This document shows, in pieces, positions 8,079 to 16,761 of a stretch of 50,567 bases of DNA; the stretch's first letter is position 1, and each line of letters begins with the position of its first letter. The notes under the pieces were generated by a model. The model was not told the origin of the DNA. It was given only the letters and a program-made list of their open reading frames with translations, and made no database searches. Origin of the DNA: an uncultured Clostridia bacterium (GTDB lineage: Bacteria > Bacillota > Clostridia > Christensenellales > Borkfalkiaceae); contig CANREQ010000002.1 of assembly GCA_947629695.1 (NCBI GenBank), positions 1-50,567 of the forward strand, read 5' to 3'. The position numbers and the translations under genes were made by a program.

Positions 8079-8486
8079 ATGCTTGATAATCTTTTGGCAA
8101 TGGTGAACGGAGACGGCACCTATTGGGCGGGACAACTGCGCGACCCGGATAAAATCTATTTCGACAATTGGGGAGAGCCCTTTCTCTACGCATTGATAGG
8201 TTTTTTGGTCGTGTTTGTGGGCATCGCGCTCATAATATTCATAATTTGGCTTGTCGGTTTTGTAATGCGCAAGACAAATAATTTGGAACTTCTGACCAAA
8301 AAGAAGGAAAAGGGCGGGGAAAAACCCCAAATTTCGCCGGAAAGCCTTGCAAGCGAAAAAGAGGCGGGCGGCGAGGAAGATATTCCCGACGAGGTCAAAG
8401 CGGCAATTGTCGCCGCAATTATGGCCTATTACCAAGAAAAAGAAGAAAAATGCCAATTTACGGTTAAGAGAATAAAGAGGTTATAA
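8079..8486 (+). CDS. OadG-family small membrane subunit of a sodium-pumping decarboxylase
   Basis: A 135-residue protein with one transmembrane helix (about 36-63), a charged linker, and a C-terminal EVKAAIVAAIMAYYQEKE segment followed by FTVKRIKRL. That C-terminus is the hallmark of the gamma/delta subunits (OadG, MmdD) which hold the carboxyltransferase and the biotin carrier onto the membrane pump. It starts 7 bp after the preceding gene. The N-terminal ~30 residues (periplasmic side by the positive-inside rule) are unusual in length and contain Trp/Tyr residues. Confidence 0.82.
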   Translation: MLDNLLAMVNGDGTYWAGQLRDPDKIYFDNWGEPFLYALIGFLVVFVGIALIIFIIWLVGFVMRKTNNLELLTKKKEKGGEKPQISPESLASEKEAGGEEDIPDEVKAAIVAAIMAYYQEKEEKCQFTVKRIKRL

Positions 8487-8496
8487 GGAGATCATT

Positions 8497-8853
8497 ATGC
8501 GTAATTTTGTTGTGACAATAGACGGAAAAAGCTATTCCGTCGGCGTTGAAGAAGTTGGGGAGAGCGAAAGCGCAACACCCGTCGTAACTTCCGTCAAGAA
8601 GCAGGAAGAGGTAAAAGTTGCGCAAAGCGCCGCTGACGTAAAGGGAGAAAAAGTTCTCTCGCCATTCCCCGGTCTCATCAAAAAAATACTCGTAAACGAC
8701 GGCGATGCGGTTAAAAAGGACCAGCCCGTGATCGTCCTCGAAGCGATGAAGATGGATAATGAAATTACCGCACCCTGCGACGGAAAAATTTCCGTTCGGG
8801 TCGCCAAGGGCGCAAACGTAGAGACCAACGCCGTGCTTGCAATAATCGGCTAA
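8497..8853 (+). CDS. Biotin carboxyl carrier protein (biotin/lipoyl attachment domain)
   Basis: A 118-residue carrier with the biotinylation motif EAMKM at 82-86 (biotin on Lys85). The domain occupies residues ~50-118 (LSPFPGLIKKILV ... AIIG). The first ~20 residues (MRNFVVTIDGKSYSVGVEEV) form the short beta segment seen in MmdC/1.3S carriers, followed by a 25-residue Ser/Val/Lys-rich linker. It carries CO2 between carboxyltransferase and the OadB pump. An AAGGAG site precedes it. In a system with two carboxyltransferase genes, this is the only carrier, so both would have to share it. Confidence 0.93.
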   Translation: MRNFVVTIDGKSYSVGVEEVGESESATPVVTSVKKQEEVKVAQSAADVKGEKVLSPFPGLIKKILVNDGDAVKKDQPVIVLEAMKMDNEITAPCDGKISVRVAKGANVETNAVLAIIG

Positions 8854-8865
8854 GCGGAGGAAACA

Positions 8866-10071
8866 ATGCTTAATTCGTTACTTGAAAGCAACGGAATGGG
8901 GCAAATTTTCGTCAATCTGTTCAACGACATGGGATTTATGAACGGCAGCTGGCAAAATTACGTAATGTTGCTGATATCGTTCGTCCTCATGTATCTTGCG
9001 ATAGTCAAGAAATTTGAACCCATGTTGCTTTTGCCGATAGCTTTCGGTATGTTTTTGATAAATTTGCCCGGCGCGGAGGCAGAGCTTTGGGGCACGCCCG
9101 GAACGGACCCCGAGACGGGTTTGTTATCCGATAAATACGATTATGTCCAAAATAAAGGCCTCTTGTGGTATCTGTATTTCGGCGTAGACAAAGTAATTTA
9201 TCCGCCGCTGATATTCCTCGGCATAGGCTGTATGACCGATTTCGGCCCGCTTATCGCAAACCCCAAGAGCATGTTGATCGGCGCAGGGGCACAGCTGGGT
9301 ATATTCATCGCGTTCATATTCGCAATATTTTTGGGCTTCTCCGTCGCAGAAGCGGCGTCCATTGCGATAATAGGCGGCGCGGACGGACCCACCGCGATAA
9401 TGGTTACGTCAAAACTTGCAAGCGACCTTCTTCCGATGATAGCCATAGCGGCGTATTCCTATATGGCGCTCATTCCCATAATACAAAAGCCCATAATGAA
9501 GCTTTTGACGACTAAAAAAGAGCGAACCATCAAGATGAAGCAGTTGAGGCAGGTGAGCAAAATAGAAAAGATTTTATTCCCCATAATCGTGACGCTTGTC
9601 GTCGGATTGCTGTTGCCTGCGTCTGTTCCGCTTTTGGGAATGTTGATGCTCGGCAACCTGTTCAGGGAATCGGGAGTTGTGGACAGACTTTCGTCACAGG
9701 CGCAAAACGGCCTCATGAATACCATAACGATATTCCTCGGCGTTGCCGTGGGGTGCAAGGCAAAGGGTGAAATATTCCTGCAGATACGCACGCTTTATAT
9801 AATAATGTTAGGCTTGTTCGCCTTCATTTGCGGCACGATAGGAGGAATACTCGTCGCAAAACTTATGTGCAAACTCACAAAGGGCAAGATAAATCCTTTG
9901 ATAGGCTCGGCAGGCGTTTCCGCAGTGCCTATGGCGGCGAGGATTTCCGAGGATGTGGGAAGGGAATACGACCCGCAGAATCACTTGTTGATGCACGCAA
10001 TGGGGCCCAATGTCGCGGGTGTAATAGGCTCTGCGATAGCGGCCGGCATATTGCTTGCTTGTTTCGGATAA
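8866..10071 (+). CDS. Sodium-translocating decarboxylase beta subunit (OadB/MmdB/GcdB)
   Basis: The membrane subunit that decarboxylates carboxybiotin and pumps Na+ outward. The 401-residue protein has about ten hydrophobic segments, the conserved GGADGPTAI at 170-178 (Asp173 corresponds to the essential Asp203 of Klebsiella OadB) and the C-terminal HAMGPNVAGVIGSAIA, whose Asn and Ser are Na+-site residues in the family. A loop with ELWGTPGTDPETG follows the second helix. It is preceded by GCGGAGG. The presence of the pump separates this operon from soluble transcarboxylases and carboxylases. Confidence 0.94.
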   Translation: MLNSLLESNGMGQIFVNLFNDMGFMNGSWQNYVMLLISFVLMYLAIVKKFEPMLLLPIAFGMFLINLPGAEAELWGTPGTDPETGLLSDKYDYVQNKGLLWYLYFGVDKVIYPPLIFLGIGCMTDFGPLIANPKSMLIGAGAQLGIFIAFIFAIFLGFSVAEAASIAIIGGADGPTAIMVTSKLASDLLPMIAIAAYSYMALIPIIQKPIMKLLTTKKERTIKMKQLRQVSKIEKILFPIIVTLVVGLLLPASVPLLGMLMLGNLFRESGVVDRLSSQAQNGLMNTITIFLGVAVGCKAKGEIFLQIRTLYIIMLGLFAFICGTIGGILVAKLMCKLTKGKINPLIGSAGVSAVPMAARISEDVGREYDPQNHLLMHAMGPNVAGVIGSAIAAGILLACFG

Positions 10072-10103
10072 AAATTTTATCGCGCTTTTGACCGGAGATA
10101 ATT

Positions 10104-11531
10104 ATGAAAGGTAAAAAAATACTTATAACTGATACGATTTTAAGGGACGCGCACCAATCCCAGGCGGCGACGAGAATGAGATTTGACGAGATGGAACCCG
10201 TCTTGCCTTTGCTCGACGAAATAGGCTATTATTCGCTTGAGGCCTGGGGCGGCGCGACATTCGATTCCTGTCTGAGATTTTTAAACGAAGACCCTTGGGA
10301 TAGGCTGAGAAACCTCAAAAAATACCTCAAAAAGACGCCTATCCAGATGCTTTTGAGGGGGCAGAATTTGCTCGGATACAGGCATTATGCGGACGACGTG
10401 GTCGAAAAATTCGTCGAAAAGTCCATAGAAAACGGCGTTGGCGTAATCAGGGTGTTTGACGCGCTCAACGACCCGAGAAACCTCGAGGCCTCGATGAAGG
10501 CCATAAAGAAGTACGGAGCCGGCGGTAAGTGCGTATGCGAGGCGACGATTTCTTATACCACGAGCCCCGTGCATACGACGGAATATTTCTTAAAACTCGC
10601 CAAAACGCTTGAGGACATGGGCGCGGACAACATCTGCATAAAGGATATGGCAAATCTTCTGTTGCCTTTTACCGCTTACGAGCTGGTCAAAGAGCTGAGG
10701 GCGGAGCTTAAACCCGAAACCAAGATACATCTGCACACGCACAACACGTCGGGCACAGGCGACATGATAAATCTTATGGCGATACAGGCGGGCGTGGACA
10801 TAGTCGATTGCGCGCTTTCGCCTCTCGGCAACGGCACTTCTAACCCCGCGACCGAACCGCTTGTAGCCACTTTGAAGGGCACCGAATACGATACGGGAAT
10901 TGATATTGAAAAGCTTTTGCCCATTGTCAAGCACTTCAACGGTGTTGCGGCGCGCCTCGAAAAGGACGGATTTCTCAATCCCAAGGTCAGAAAGGTGGAC
11001 ATCAACACGCTTTTATACCAGGTACCGGGCGGAATGCTTTCCAATCTGATGAACCAACTCAAGCAGGCAGGCAAAGAAGATAAGCTCATGGAGTGCCTCG
11101 CCGAAGTGCCCGTCGTACGCAAGGACTGCGGTTATCCGCCCCTCGTTACGCCTTCAAGCCAAATCGTGGGAACGCAAGCCGTGTGGAACGTGCTTATGGG
11201 CAGATACAAGACGATCACCGCGCAGTACAAGGATCTGCAGCTTGGTAAATACGGCAAGGTGCCGGGCGAGGTCAATCCCGAAGTGCTTGCAATGTGCACC
11301 AAGAACGGTGAAGAAGTCATAACCTGCCGCCCTGCTGATCTGTTGCACGACGAAATGGCGGAGCTTACCGAAAAGGTAAAGTCGGACGGATTCTATAAAA
11401 AGGAAGAGGATGTGCTGTCCTACGCGCTGTTCCCTGAAGTTGCGACAAATTATTTCAAATGGCGCAAGGCGAAGGAAAGTGCGGTCGATACGGATATGGC
11501 GGCAAATCCCGATAAAGTTTATCCCGTATAA
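10104..11531 (+). CDS. Oxaloacetate decarboxylase alpha / pyruvate carboxylase subunit B-type carboxyltransferase
   Basis: A 475-residue carboxyltransferase using pyruvate/oxaloacetate and carboxybiotin. It has the HMGL-like barrel: TDTILRDAHQS (9-19, metal ligand Asp15), KDMANLL at 180-186 (carbamylated-lysine position Lys180) and the metal motif HLHTH (209-213). The C-terminal PYC_OADA domain follows (about 290-450: NGVAARLEKDGFLNPKV, MLSNLMNQLKQ). It ends without a fused biotinyl domain, so the separate carrier at 8497-8853 must serve it. It lies 32 bp downstream of the pump gene with its own CCGGAG site. The family covers OadA, PycB and the 5S transcarboxylase subunit; sequence alone does not choose between them. 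Confidence 0.92.
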   Translation: MKGKKILITDTILRDAHQSQAATRMRFDEMEPVLPLLDEIGYYSLEAWGGATFDSCLRFLNEDPWDRLRNLKKYLKKTPIQMLLRGQNLLGYRHYADDVVEKFVEKSIENGVGVIRVFDALNDPRNLEASMKAIKKYGAGGKCVCEATISYTTSPVHTTEYFLKLAKTLEDMGADNICIKDMANLLLPFTAYELVKELRAELKPETKIHLHTHNTSGTGDMINLMAIQAGVDIVDCALSPLGNGTSNPATEPLVATLKGTEYDTGIDIEKLLPIVKHFNGVAARLEKDGFLNPKVRKVDINTLLYQVPGGMLSNLMNQLKQAGKEDKLMECLAEVPVVRKDCGYPPLVTPSSQIVGTQAVWNVLMGRYKTITAQYKDLQLGKYGKVPGEVNPEVLAMCTKNGEEVITCRPADLLHDEMAELTEKVKSDGFYKKEEDVLSYALFPEVATNYFKWRKAKESAVDTDMAANPDKVYPV

Positions 11532-11542
11532 ATGTAAAAAGG

Positions 11543-11570
11543 CACGGTGAGGGCTCAGGCGCTCACCGTG
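11543..11570 (+). terminator. Inverted repeat at the end of the Na+-pump operon
   Basis: CACGGTGAG (11543-11551) and CTCACCGTG (11562-11570) are a perfect 9-bp inverted repeat with a 10-nt loop. It lies 12 bp after the OadA/PycB-type stop. No U-run follows (ATTTGATTAT), so termination would be inefficient, and the next gene starts 10 bp on. It may be an RNA-stabilising hairpin or attenuator instead. Confidence 0.5.
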
Positions 11571-11580
11571 ATTTGATTAT

Positions 11581-12807
11581 ATGAAAGTTGCCATAATCGG
11601 GGCGGGAGCTTCGGGCCTGTTGGCCGCGTATGCGGCCGCATCAAACGGAAACGAAGTCACCGTGTTCGAAAAAAACGAAAAATGCGGTAAGAAAATTTAT
11701 ATAACCGGGAAAGGGCGGTGCAACGTGACAAACGATGTGCCGCCAAGGGATTTTTTACCCAATATCGTCACTAACCCGAAATTTATGACAAGCGCGATAT
11801 ATTCTTTCCCGCCCGAAAGATTGAAATCGCTTTTGCAGGAGGGCGGTCTAAAGCTTAAAACCGAAAGGGGAAACCGCGTTTTCCCCCAAAGCGATAAAGC
11901 GAGCGACGTAACTAAATGCCTTGTGAATTTGTGCGAAAATGCGGGCGTGACATTTAAATTTGACAGTGAAGTGCAGAATTTAGATGTTTTAGAAAGTACT
12001 ATGCGTGGCATAATCGTTAAAAATAACTTTATTCAGTTTGACAAAGTTATAGTCTGTACGGGCGGAATGAGTTATCCCGCGACCGGCTCGACGGGGGACG
12101 GATATAAATTTGCGGAAAAATTCGGGCACAAAATAGTCGAACCCAAACCCGCGCTTTGCGGGTTGGAACTTAAAGGCAATTATTTTTGCGGATTGCAGGG
12201 GTTGACATTGAAAAATGTGGAGCTTGTCGCCTTATATGGCGGCAAAAGACTGTTTTTGCAGAGGGGCGAGCTTCTGTTTACCCACTTCGGAATATCCGGT
12301 CCGCTTGTGTTATCTCTTTCAAGCTTGGTCAACAGGTTGCCTTTAAGTGAATTAGAACTTTATATAGATTTAAAACCCGCGCTTGATGACAGACAATTGG
12401 ACGAGCGTATTTTGCGCGATTTTTCCCAAAATCCCAACAAATCCATAGGCAATTGTCTTAAAAATTTATTGCCTAACGCAATAATCGGCGAAGTTTTGTC
12501 CCGCAGCGGAATAGACGCGGCCAAAAAGGTCAATTCGGTATCCAAGGCGGAACGCAAAGTTTTGTTGACAAATATAAAAAAATTTGGTATGATTATCAAG
12601 TCATTGCGTGGTTTTGACGAAGCCGTCGTAACAAGCGGCGGCGTTGACGTAAGCGAAGTCGATCCCAAGACCATGGAAAGCAAGCTCATAAAGGGCCTAT
12701 ATTTTTGCGGAGAAGTTCTGGATGTAGACGCTTTTACGGGCGGATTCAATCTTCAAATTGCGTTTTCAACCGGCTTCGCGGCGGGAAACAGCATAAAGCG
12801 GGGGTAA
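11581..12807 (+). CDS. HI0933/YhiN-family flavoprotein
   Basis: A 408-residue FAD-dependent oxidoreductase-like protein. The N-terminal dinucleotide-binding motif is IGAGASGLLAAYAAA (6-20), and GKKIYITGKGRCNVTN (about 37-52) is diagnostic of the HI0933 family. The C-terminal FAD segment is LYFCGEVLDVDAFTGGFNLQ. Some members (BaiN) reduce bile-acid intermediates; most have no assigned reaction. Genes of this family commonly sit before cmk-plsC-ispH in Clostridia, as here. The ATG lies just after a hairpin and has no visible ribosome site. It ends 2 bp before the aroH-cmk start. Confidence 0.88.
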   Translation: MKVAIIGAGASGLLAAYAAASNGNEVTVFEKNEKCGKKIYITGKGRCNVTNDVPPRDFLPNIVTNPKFMTSAIYSFPPERLKSLLQEGGLKLKTERGNRVFPQSDKASDVTKCLVNLCENAGVTFKFDSEVQNLDVLESTMRGIIVKNNFIQFDKVIVCTGGMSYPATGSTGDGYKFAEKFGHKIVEPKPALCGLELKGNYFCGLQGLTLKNVELVALYGGKRLFLQRGELLFTHFGISGPLVLSLSSLVNRLPLSELELYIDLKPALDDRQLDERILRDFSQNPNKSIGNCLKNLLPNAIIGEVLSRSGIDAAKKVNSVSKAERKVLLTNIKKFGMIIKSLRGFDEAVVTSGGVDVSEVDPKTMESKLIKGLYFCGEVLDVDAFTGGFNLQIAFSTGFAAGNSIKRG

Positions 12808-12809
12808 AT

Positions 12810-13817
12810 ATGAAAGCAATACGCGGCGCAACAACTGTAGATAATGACACGCCCGAGGAAATCAGGCGGGCTGTCGGCGGTCTTTTAAGCGAGATTATGG
12901 CAAAAAATAACCTGTCTTACGGCGAAATAATCTGCATTATGTTGTCCAACACGCAGGATATAAAATCGCTTTATCCCGCAAAAGCCGCGCGGGAGTGCGG
13001 GTTTGCCCACTGCGCGCTCTATTCTTCTTTGGAGCCGGACATAGATAACTCCTTAAAGCTTTGTATCCGCGTTATGATATTGGCCGAAATCGACAAAGCC
13101 CCTACGCATGTGTATCTGGGCAAAGCGGAGTGCCTGCGGAAGGATATAACAAAAATCATTAACATTGCGCTGGACGGACCCGCGGGTAGCGGCAAGAGTA
13201 CGGTTTCCAAGCTCGTTGCAGAAAAATTGGGCATTTTGTATCTCGACACGGGCGCGATGTACCGCGCAATTGCCTTAAAATGCGTGCGCGAAAACGCCGA
13301 TTATTGCGATAAAGACGCTGTAAAGCATATTTTGAACGGATTGGATCTTACAATCGACTACCGTGACGGCAAGCAAATTACCATGCTCGACGGCGCGGAC
13401 GTCGGGGAAAGTATCCGCACGCCGCAGGTTTCTCTTCTCGCCTCTTACGTATCGGCATACAGCTTTGTCCGCAACAAAATGGTGGAGTTGCAACGGCAAA
13501 TAGCCGCAAAATTTTCCTGTATTCTGGACGGAAGGGATATCGGCACCAACGTTCTCCCGGGGTGCGAGTTTAAATTTTTCCTAACGGCCTCGCCTGAAGT
13601 CAGGGCGAAGAGAAGATACGAAGAGCTGTGCGCAAAGGGTTCTGCCCAGCCATACGAAGATGTGTTGAAAGAGATAAACGAGCGCGATTTCCAGGATAAA
13701 AACCGCGCCGTTGCGCCTTTGAAACAGGCTTCGGACGCGATTTTGATAGATACTTCCGCACTTACGGCGGAGCAGGTAGCGGCGGTTATTGTCGAAAACG
13801 TTCAAAGGAAAATTTGA
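12810..13817 (+). CDS. Chorismate mutase (AroH type) fused to CMP kinase
   Basis: A 335-residue two-domain protein. Residues 1-112 are an AroH-class chorismate mutase: MKAIRGATTV at the start with catalytic Arg5 (BsAroH Arg7), Glu75 (Glu78), Arg87 (Arg90, in LCIRVM) and Tyr102 (Tyr108, in HVYL). Residues 117-335 are a full cytidylate kinase: P-loop GPAGSGKST (123-131), LDTGAMYRA, the CMP-binding DGRDIGTNVLPG and ERDFQDKNR. One domain makes prephenate for Phe/Tyr, the other recycles CMP/dCMP. The junction LRKDITKIINIALDG has no linker and no ATG/GTG/TTG between domains. I chose ATG 12810 (GGGGG site upstream). A GGAAGGA before the kinase domain (13137-13143) leaves open a rare internal ATT/ATC start. 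Confidence 0.88.
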   Translation: MKAIRGATTVDNDTPEEIRRAVGGLLSEIMAKNNLSYGEIICIMLSNTQDIKSLYPAKAARECGFAHCALYSSLEPDIDNSLKLCIRVMILAEIDKAPTHVYLGKAECLRKDITKIINIALDGPAGSGKSTVSKLVAEKLGILYLDTGAMYRAIALKCVRENADYCDKDAVKHILNGLDLTIDYRDGKQITMLDGADVGESIRTPQVSLLASYVSAYSFVRNKMVELQRQIAAKFSCILDGRDIGTNVLPGCEFKFFLTASPEVRAKRRYEELCAKGSAQPYEDVLKEINERDFQDKNRAVAPLKQASDAILIDTSALTAEQVAAVIVENVQRKI

Positions 13818-13852
13818 TCGCCTAAAAATTAAGGCGGCATCAAGGTGAAAAA

Positions 13853-14542
13853 ATGAGAGATAAAAGCGAAAAAGAAACGGAAAAAACCGTAAAAGCAAAG
13901 AAATCGGGTCTGGAAAAGTTTTTCGGCTTTCTTCATTTTTGGGAAAGGCACCTGTTCAGGGTGGTGTTCCCCTATAAAAGATACGGCAATCTGACGAAAT
14001 ACAACGAGGGCCCGCTTATCGTCATAGGCAATCACTACAGCGTGCTCGACGTGGTTTATCCCTGTCTTTTGACAGACCGGCCCATTCACTTTATGGCAAA
14101 GCAAGAGCTTTGGCGGGGCGGCCTCATGAAAAAATTCGTGATAAAATGCGAGTGTATTCCCGTCAAGCGCGACGGAAGCGACGTGCAGGCCATCAAAGAC
14201 GCCATGCGCTATCTTAAAAACGACGGCGTAGTAAATATCTTCCCCGAGGGAACGCGCAACCATTCTTACGCCGATTTGTTGCCATTCCACAGCGGAGCGG
14301 CCGCGCTCTCCATAAAGATGAGGGCGCCCATCGTTCCCATCGTGCAGGTGAAAAAGCTCAGGGCGTTTCACAGATCGCATATAATTTACGGCGACCCCAT
14401 AGAGTTCAGACAGTTTTACGGCAAGAAGGTGAGCAAAGAGGATATCGAAGCGTGCGATAAACAGCTTCGCGACGCAATAATAAATATGCGTCTCGCCTTT
14501 ATTGAAAAGCACAATATAAAATTCAAGAGCGATAAGGTCTGA
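13853..14542 (+). CDS. plsC: 1-acyl-sn-glycerol-3-phosphate acyltransferase
   Basis: PlsC makes phosphatidic acid by acylating lysophosphatidate at the membrane. The 229-residue protein has the acyltransferase motif I NHYSVLD (60-66; His61 and Asp66) and motif III FPEGTRN (130-136), plus the motif IV region APIVPI. A Lys-rich 25-residue head precedes the first amphipathic segment. It follows the aroH-cmk fusion by 35 bp with AAGGTG as ribosome site. Its stop overlaps ispH by one base, the conserved cmk-plsC-ispH order. Confidence 0.93.
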   Translation: MRDKSEKETEKTVKAKKSGLEKFFGFLHFWERHLFRVVFPYKRYGNLTKYNEGPLIVIGNHYSVLDVVYPCLLTDRPIHFMAKQELWRGGLMKKFVIKCECIPVKRDGSDVQAIKDAMRYLKNDGVVNIFPEGTRNHSYADLLPFHSGAAALSIKMRAPIVPIVQVKKLRAFHRSHIIYGDPIEFRQFYGKKVSKEDIEACDKQLRDAIINMRLAFIEKHNIKFKSDKV

Positions 14543-16623
14543 TGCAGGTTTACGTTGCCAAAAACAGCGGCTTTTGCCGCGGTGTGAAAAACGCCGTCGA
14601 TACGGCTTTGAGCGTTCCGGCGGAAAACACATATATCCTCGGCGAGATCATACACAACGCCGAGGTCGTCAAGAGCATAGCGGACAGGGGGCTGAAAGTT
14701 GTTGAAAACTTTTCGGAGATCCCCGACGGGGCGACGGTTATTTTCCGCTCCCACGGGGTGCCGCTTTCCTATTATGCCGAGTGTGAAAAACGCAATATCA
14801 AAATCATCGATTGCACTTGCAAATTCGTCAACAACACTCAAAAAATCGTGCGCGACGAGTATGCCAAGGGTAATTTTATAGTTATTTGCGGGGAACCGAC
14901 TCATCCGGAAGTTATAAGTTTGCAGGGGTGGTGTGAAAACAGCGCTCTCGTCGTCAATTCCGAAGATTGTAATTTTTGGCAAATTCGCGAAAAAAATGTC
15001 TCAATTGTCGCTCAAACGACGTTTTCTGTAGAAAAATTTGAAAAAATAATAAAAAATATTGGAAAACTCTGTGAAAAATCAGTTGCCGTTTTTAAAACTA
15101 TTTGCTATACTACTGTTGATCGGCAACTTGAAGCAAAACAGCTCGCTTCCGTATGCGACGCAATGATAGTTATAGGCGGGCTGAACAGCAGTAACACAAA
15201 CAAGCTTTACGATATATGCCGCGAAAGTTGCGCAAACGTGATAAGGCTTGCCGACGCCGATAAATTCGATTACGATAAAATCAGAAATTTTAATAAAATA
15301 GGTATTGTTTCGGGGGCGTCAACCCCGAACGCGCAAACCCGGGAGGTTCTCTTAAAGATGGAAGAAAAAAGCACAGAAGTAAATGCGACTAGTTCCATGG
15401 CGGACGTAGTTGCAAAGATTGACAGCGAATCGAAGTTCAGAAAGGGTCAGATCGTAACCGCTACCATTTCCGAAGCGACGGAGGACGGTTTACAGATCCT
15501 TTTGCCTTACTCTAAAAAGGAAATTCCGCTGAGCAAGGACGAGCTTGATTGCGAGGAGTATAAATCCGAAGATTACGCAAGCAAGATCGGCGAACCTATC
15601 GATTTGATGGTTGTCGAGCTTAAGCCTTCTTTAAAACTTTCCCAGAAGATGATCAAATTGCTCGAGCAGGAAGAGCAGGTCATCGCCGACATTGAGGCGG
15701 GCAATGAATTCCAGACGGTTTGCACGGGCTTCAACAAAGGCGGACTTGTAGGGCAGGTTGGCACGTATTCCGTATTCGTGCCCGCAAAGGAGATCCGCCC
15801 CGGCTTCGTTCAGGATCTGTCCAAATACGTGGGCAAGAATTTGCGCCTCCGCATGATCGAGATCAAGCGCGAGAGGAGAACGGAGATCATCGCTTCCCAG
15901 CGCGTCATTATTCAGGAAGAGCGCGACGCCAAAGCGGCTGCAAAAGCGGCCAAAGAGGCGGAGTTCTTCGACGCGATTTCCGAAGGCGATATAGTCGAGG
16001 GCAAGGTTGAAAGGGCGACAAATTTCGGCGCGTTCGTATCCGTCGGCGGTTTTGATTGCCTCGCACACATTTCCGATTTGTCCTGGACGGGCGTTAAAGA
16101 AGTAACGGACGTTCTGGAATTGGGCAAGACCTATCAGTTTAAAATACTCAAGATAGACAGGGAGAACAAGAAGGTCTCCATAGGCTATAAACAGCTTCAG
16201 CCCCAGCCTTGGGATCTTGCGGCGGATAAATATCATGTCGGCGAGGTCATCAAGGGCAAGGTCGTAAGGATTGTTCCTTTCGGCGCGTTTGTGGAAGTCG
16301 AAAAGGGAATCGACGGCCTCGTCCACGTATCCCAGATCAGCCACGAGAGGATCGAAACTCCCGCAACCGTGTTGAACGTAGGCGACGAAGTGGAAGCCAA
16401 GATAATGGCGTTCGACGTCGAAGCAAAGAAGATGAATCTCTCCATCAAAGCTCTTTTGCCCGAGCAGGAAAGAAGGCCCCGCGCGGAGAGGGCGGAAGGT
16501 GAAGAAAAACGCGGCCGCGCCCCTAGGAAAGACGACGGCGAGCTTTCAAGCTGGAGCGACGGAAGCATTTCCGTAGGCACGTCCATAGGCGATTTGCTCA
16601 ACAAAGCAGAGAAGAAAGACTGA
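14542..16623 (+). CDS. ispH: IspH (HMB-PP reductase) fused to S1 RNA-binding repeats
   Basis: A 693-residue fusion typical of Clostridia. Residues ~1-280 are 4-hydroxy-3-methylbut-2-enyl diphosphate reductase, the last MEP-pathway enzyme: cluster cysteines Cys12 (GFCRGV), Cys93 (DCTCKFV) and Cys188 (TICYTT), and substrate histidines His38 (EIIHN), His71 (SHGV) and His121 (HPEV). Residues ~290-640 hold four S1/OB domains, the last two best conserved (VEGKVERATNFGAFV and IKGKVVRIVPFGAFVEV), as in ribosomal protein S1. The Arg/Glu-rich tail is disordered. The S1 half probably acts as an S1-like translation factor. It joins isoprenoid synthesis (ispA and dxs are also in this window) to translation. 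Confidence 0.95.
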   Translation: MQVYVAKNSGFCRGVKNAVDTALSVPAENTYILGEIIHNAEVVKSIADRGLKVVENFSEIPDGATVIFRSHGVPLSYYAECEKRNIKIIDCTCKFVNNTQKIVRDEYAKGNFIVICGEPTHPEVISLQGWCENSALVVNSEDCNFWQIREKNVSIVAQTTFSVEKFEKIIKNIGKLCEKSVAVFKTICYTTVDRQLEAKQLASVCDAMIVIGGLNSSNTNKLYDICRESCANVIRLADADKFDYDKIRNFNKIGIVSGASTPNAQTREVLLKMEEKSTEVNATSSMADVVAKIDSESKFRKGQIVTATISEATEDGLQILLPYSKKEIPLSKDELDCEEYKSEDYASKIGEPIDLMVVELKPSLKLSQKMIKLLEQEEQVIADIEAGNEFQTVCTGFNKGGLVGQVGTYSVFVPAKEIRPGFVQDLSKYVGKNLRLRMIEIKRERRTEIIASQRVIIQEERDAKAAAKAAKEAEFFDAISEGDIVEGKVERATNFGAFVSVGGFDCLAHISDLSWTGVKEVTDVLELGKTYQFKILKIDRENKKVSIGYKQLQPQPWDLAADKYHVGEVIKGKVVRIVPFGAFVEVEKGIDGLVHVSQISHERIETPATVLNVGDEVEAKIMAFDVEAKKMNLSIKALLPEQERRPRAERAEGEEKRGRAPRKDDGELSSWSDGSISVGTSIGDLLNKAEKKD

Positions 16624-16636
16624 TAATCAGCTTTTT

Positions 16637-16664
16637 AAGCGCCCCGAAATCGGGGCGCTTTTAA
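16637..16664 (+). terminator. Rho-independent terminator after ispH-S1
   Basis: AAGCGCCCCG (16637-16646), loop AAAT, CGGGGCGCTT (16651-16660) then TT. A 10-bp perfect G+C-rich stem, 13 bp after the stop codon. Confidence 0.9.
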
Positions 16665-16671
16665 AATGCCG

Positions 16672-16701
16672 TTGAACAAATCGGAGTTTTATTTATATAA
16701 T
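16672..16701 (+). promoter_or_regulatory. Putative promoter of htpG
   Basis: TTGAAC (16672-16677) and TATAAT (16696-16701) separated by 18 bp, immediately after the terminator. The leader is about 55 nt and ends with ACGGAGG before the ATG. No CIRCE or CtsR-type repeat is seen. Confidence 0.6.
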
Positions 16702-16761
16702 AAGGTTTAACGAAGCGCAGGATTGTTTATATAAATTGAGTAAGAAACGGAGGTATTCAAC

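Noticed and set aside
12705-12809. A 35-residue N-terminal extension of the AroH-Cmk protein
   Set aside because: It would be read inside the flavoprotein gene in another frame; MKAIRGATTV is the natural AroH start and has a GGGGG ribosome site.
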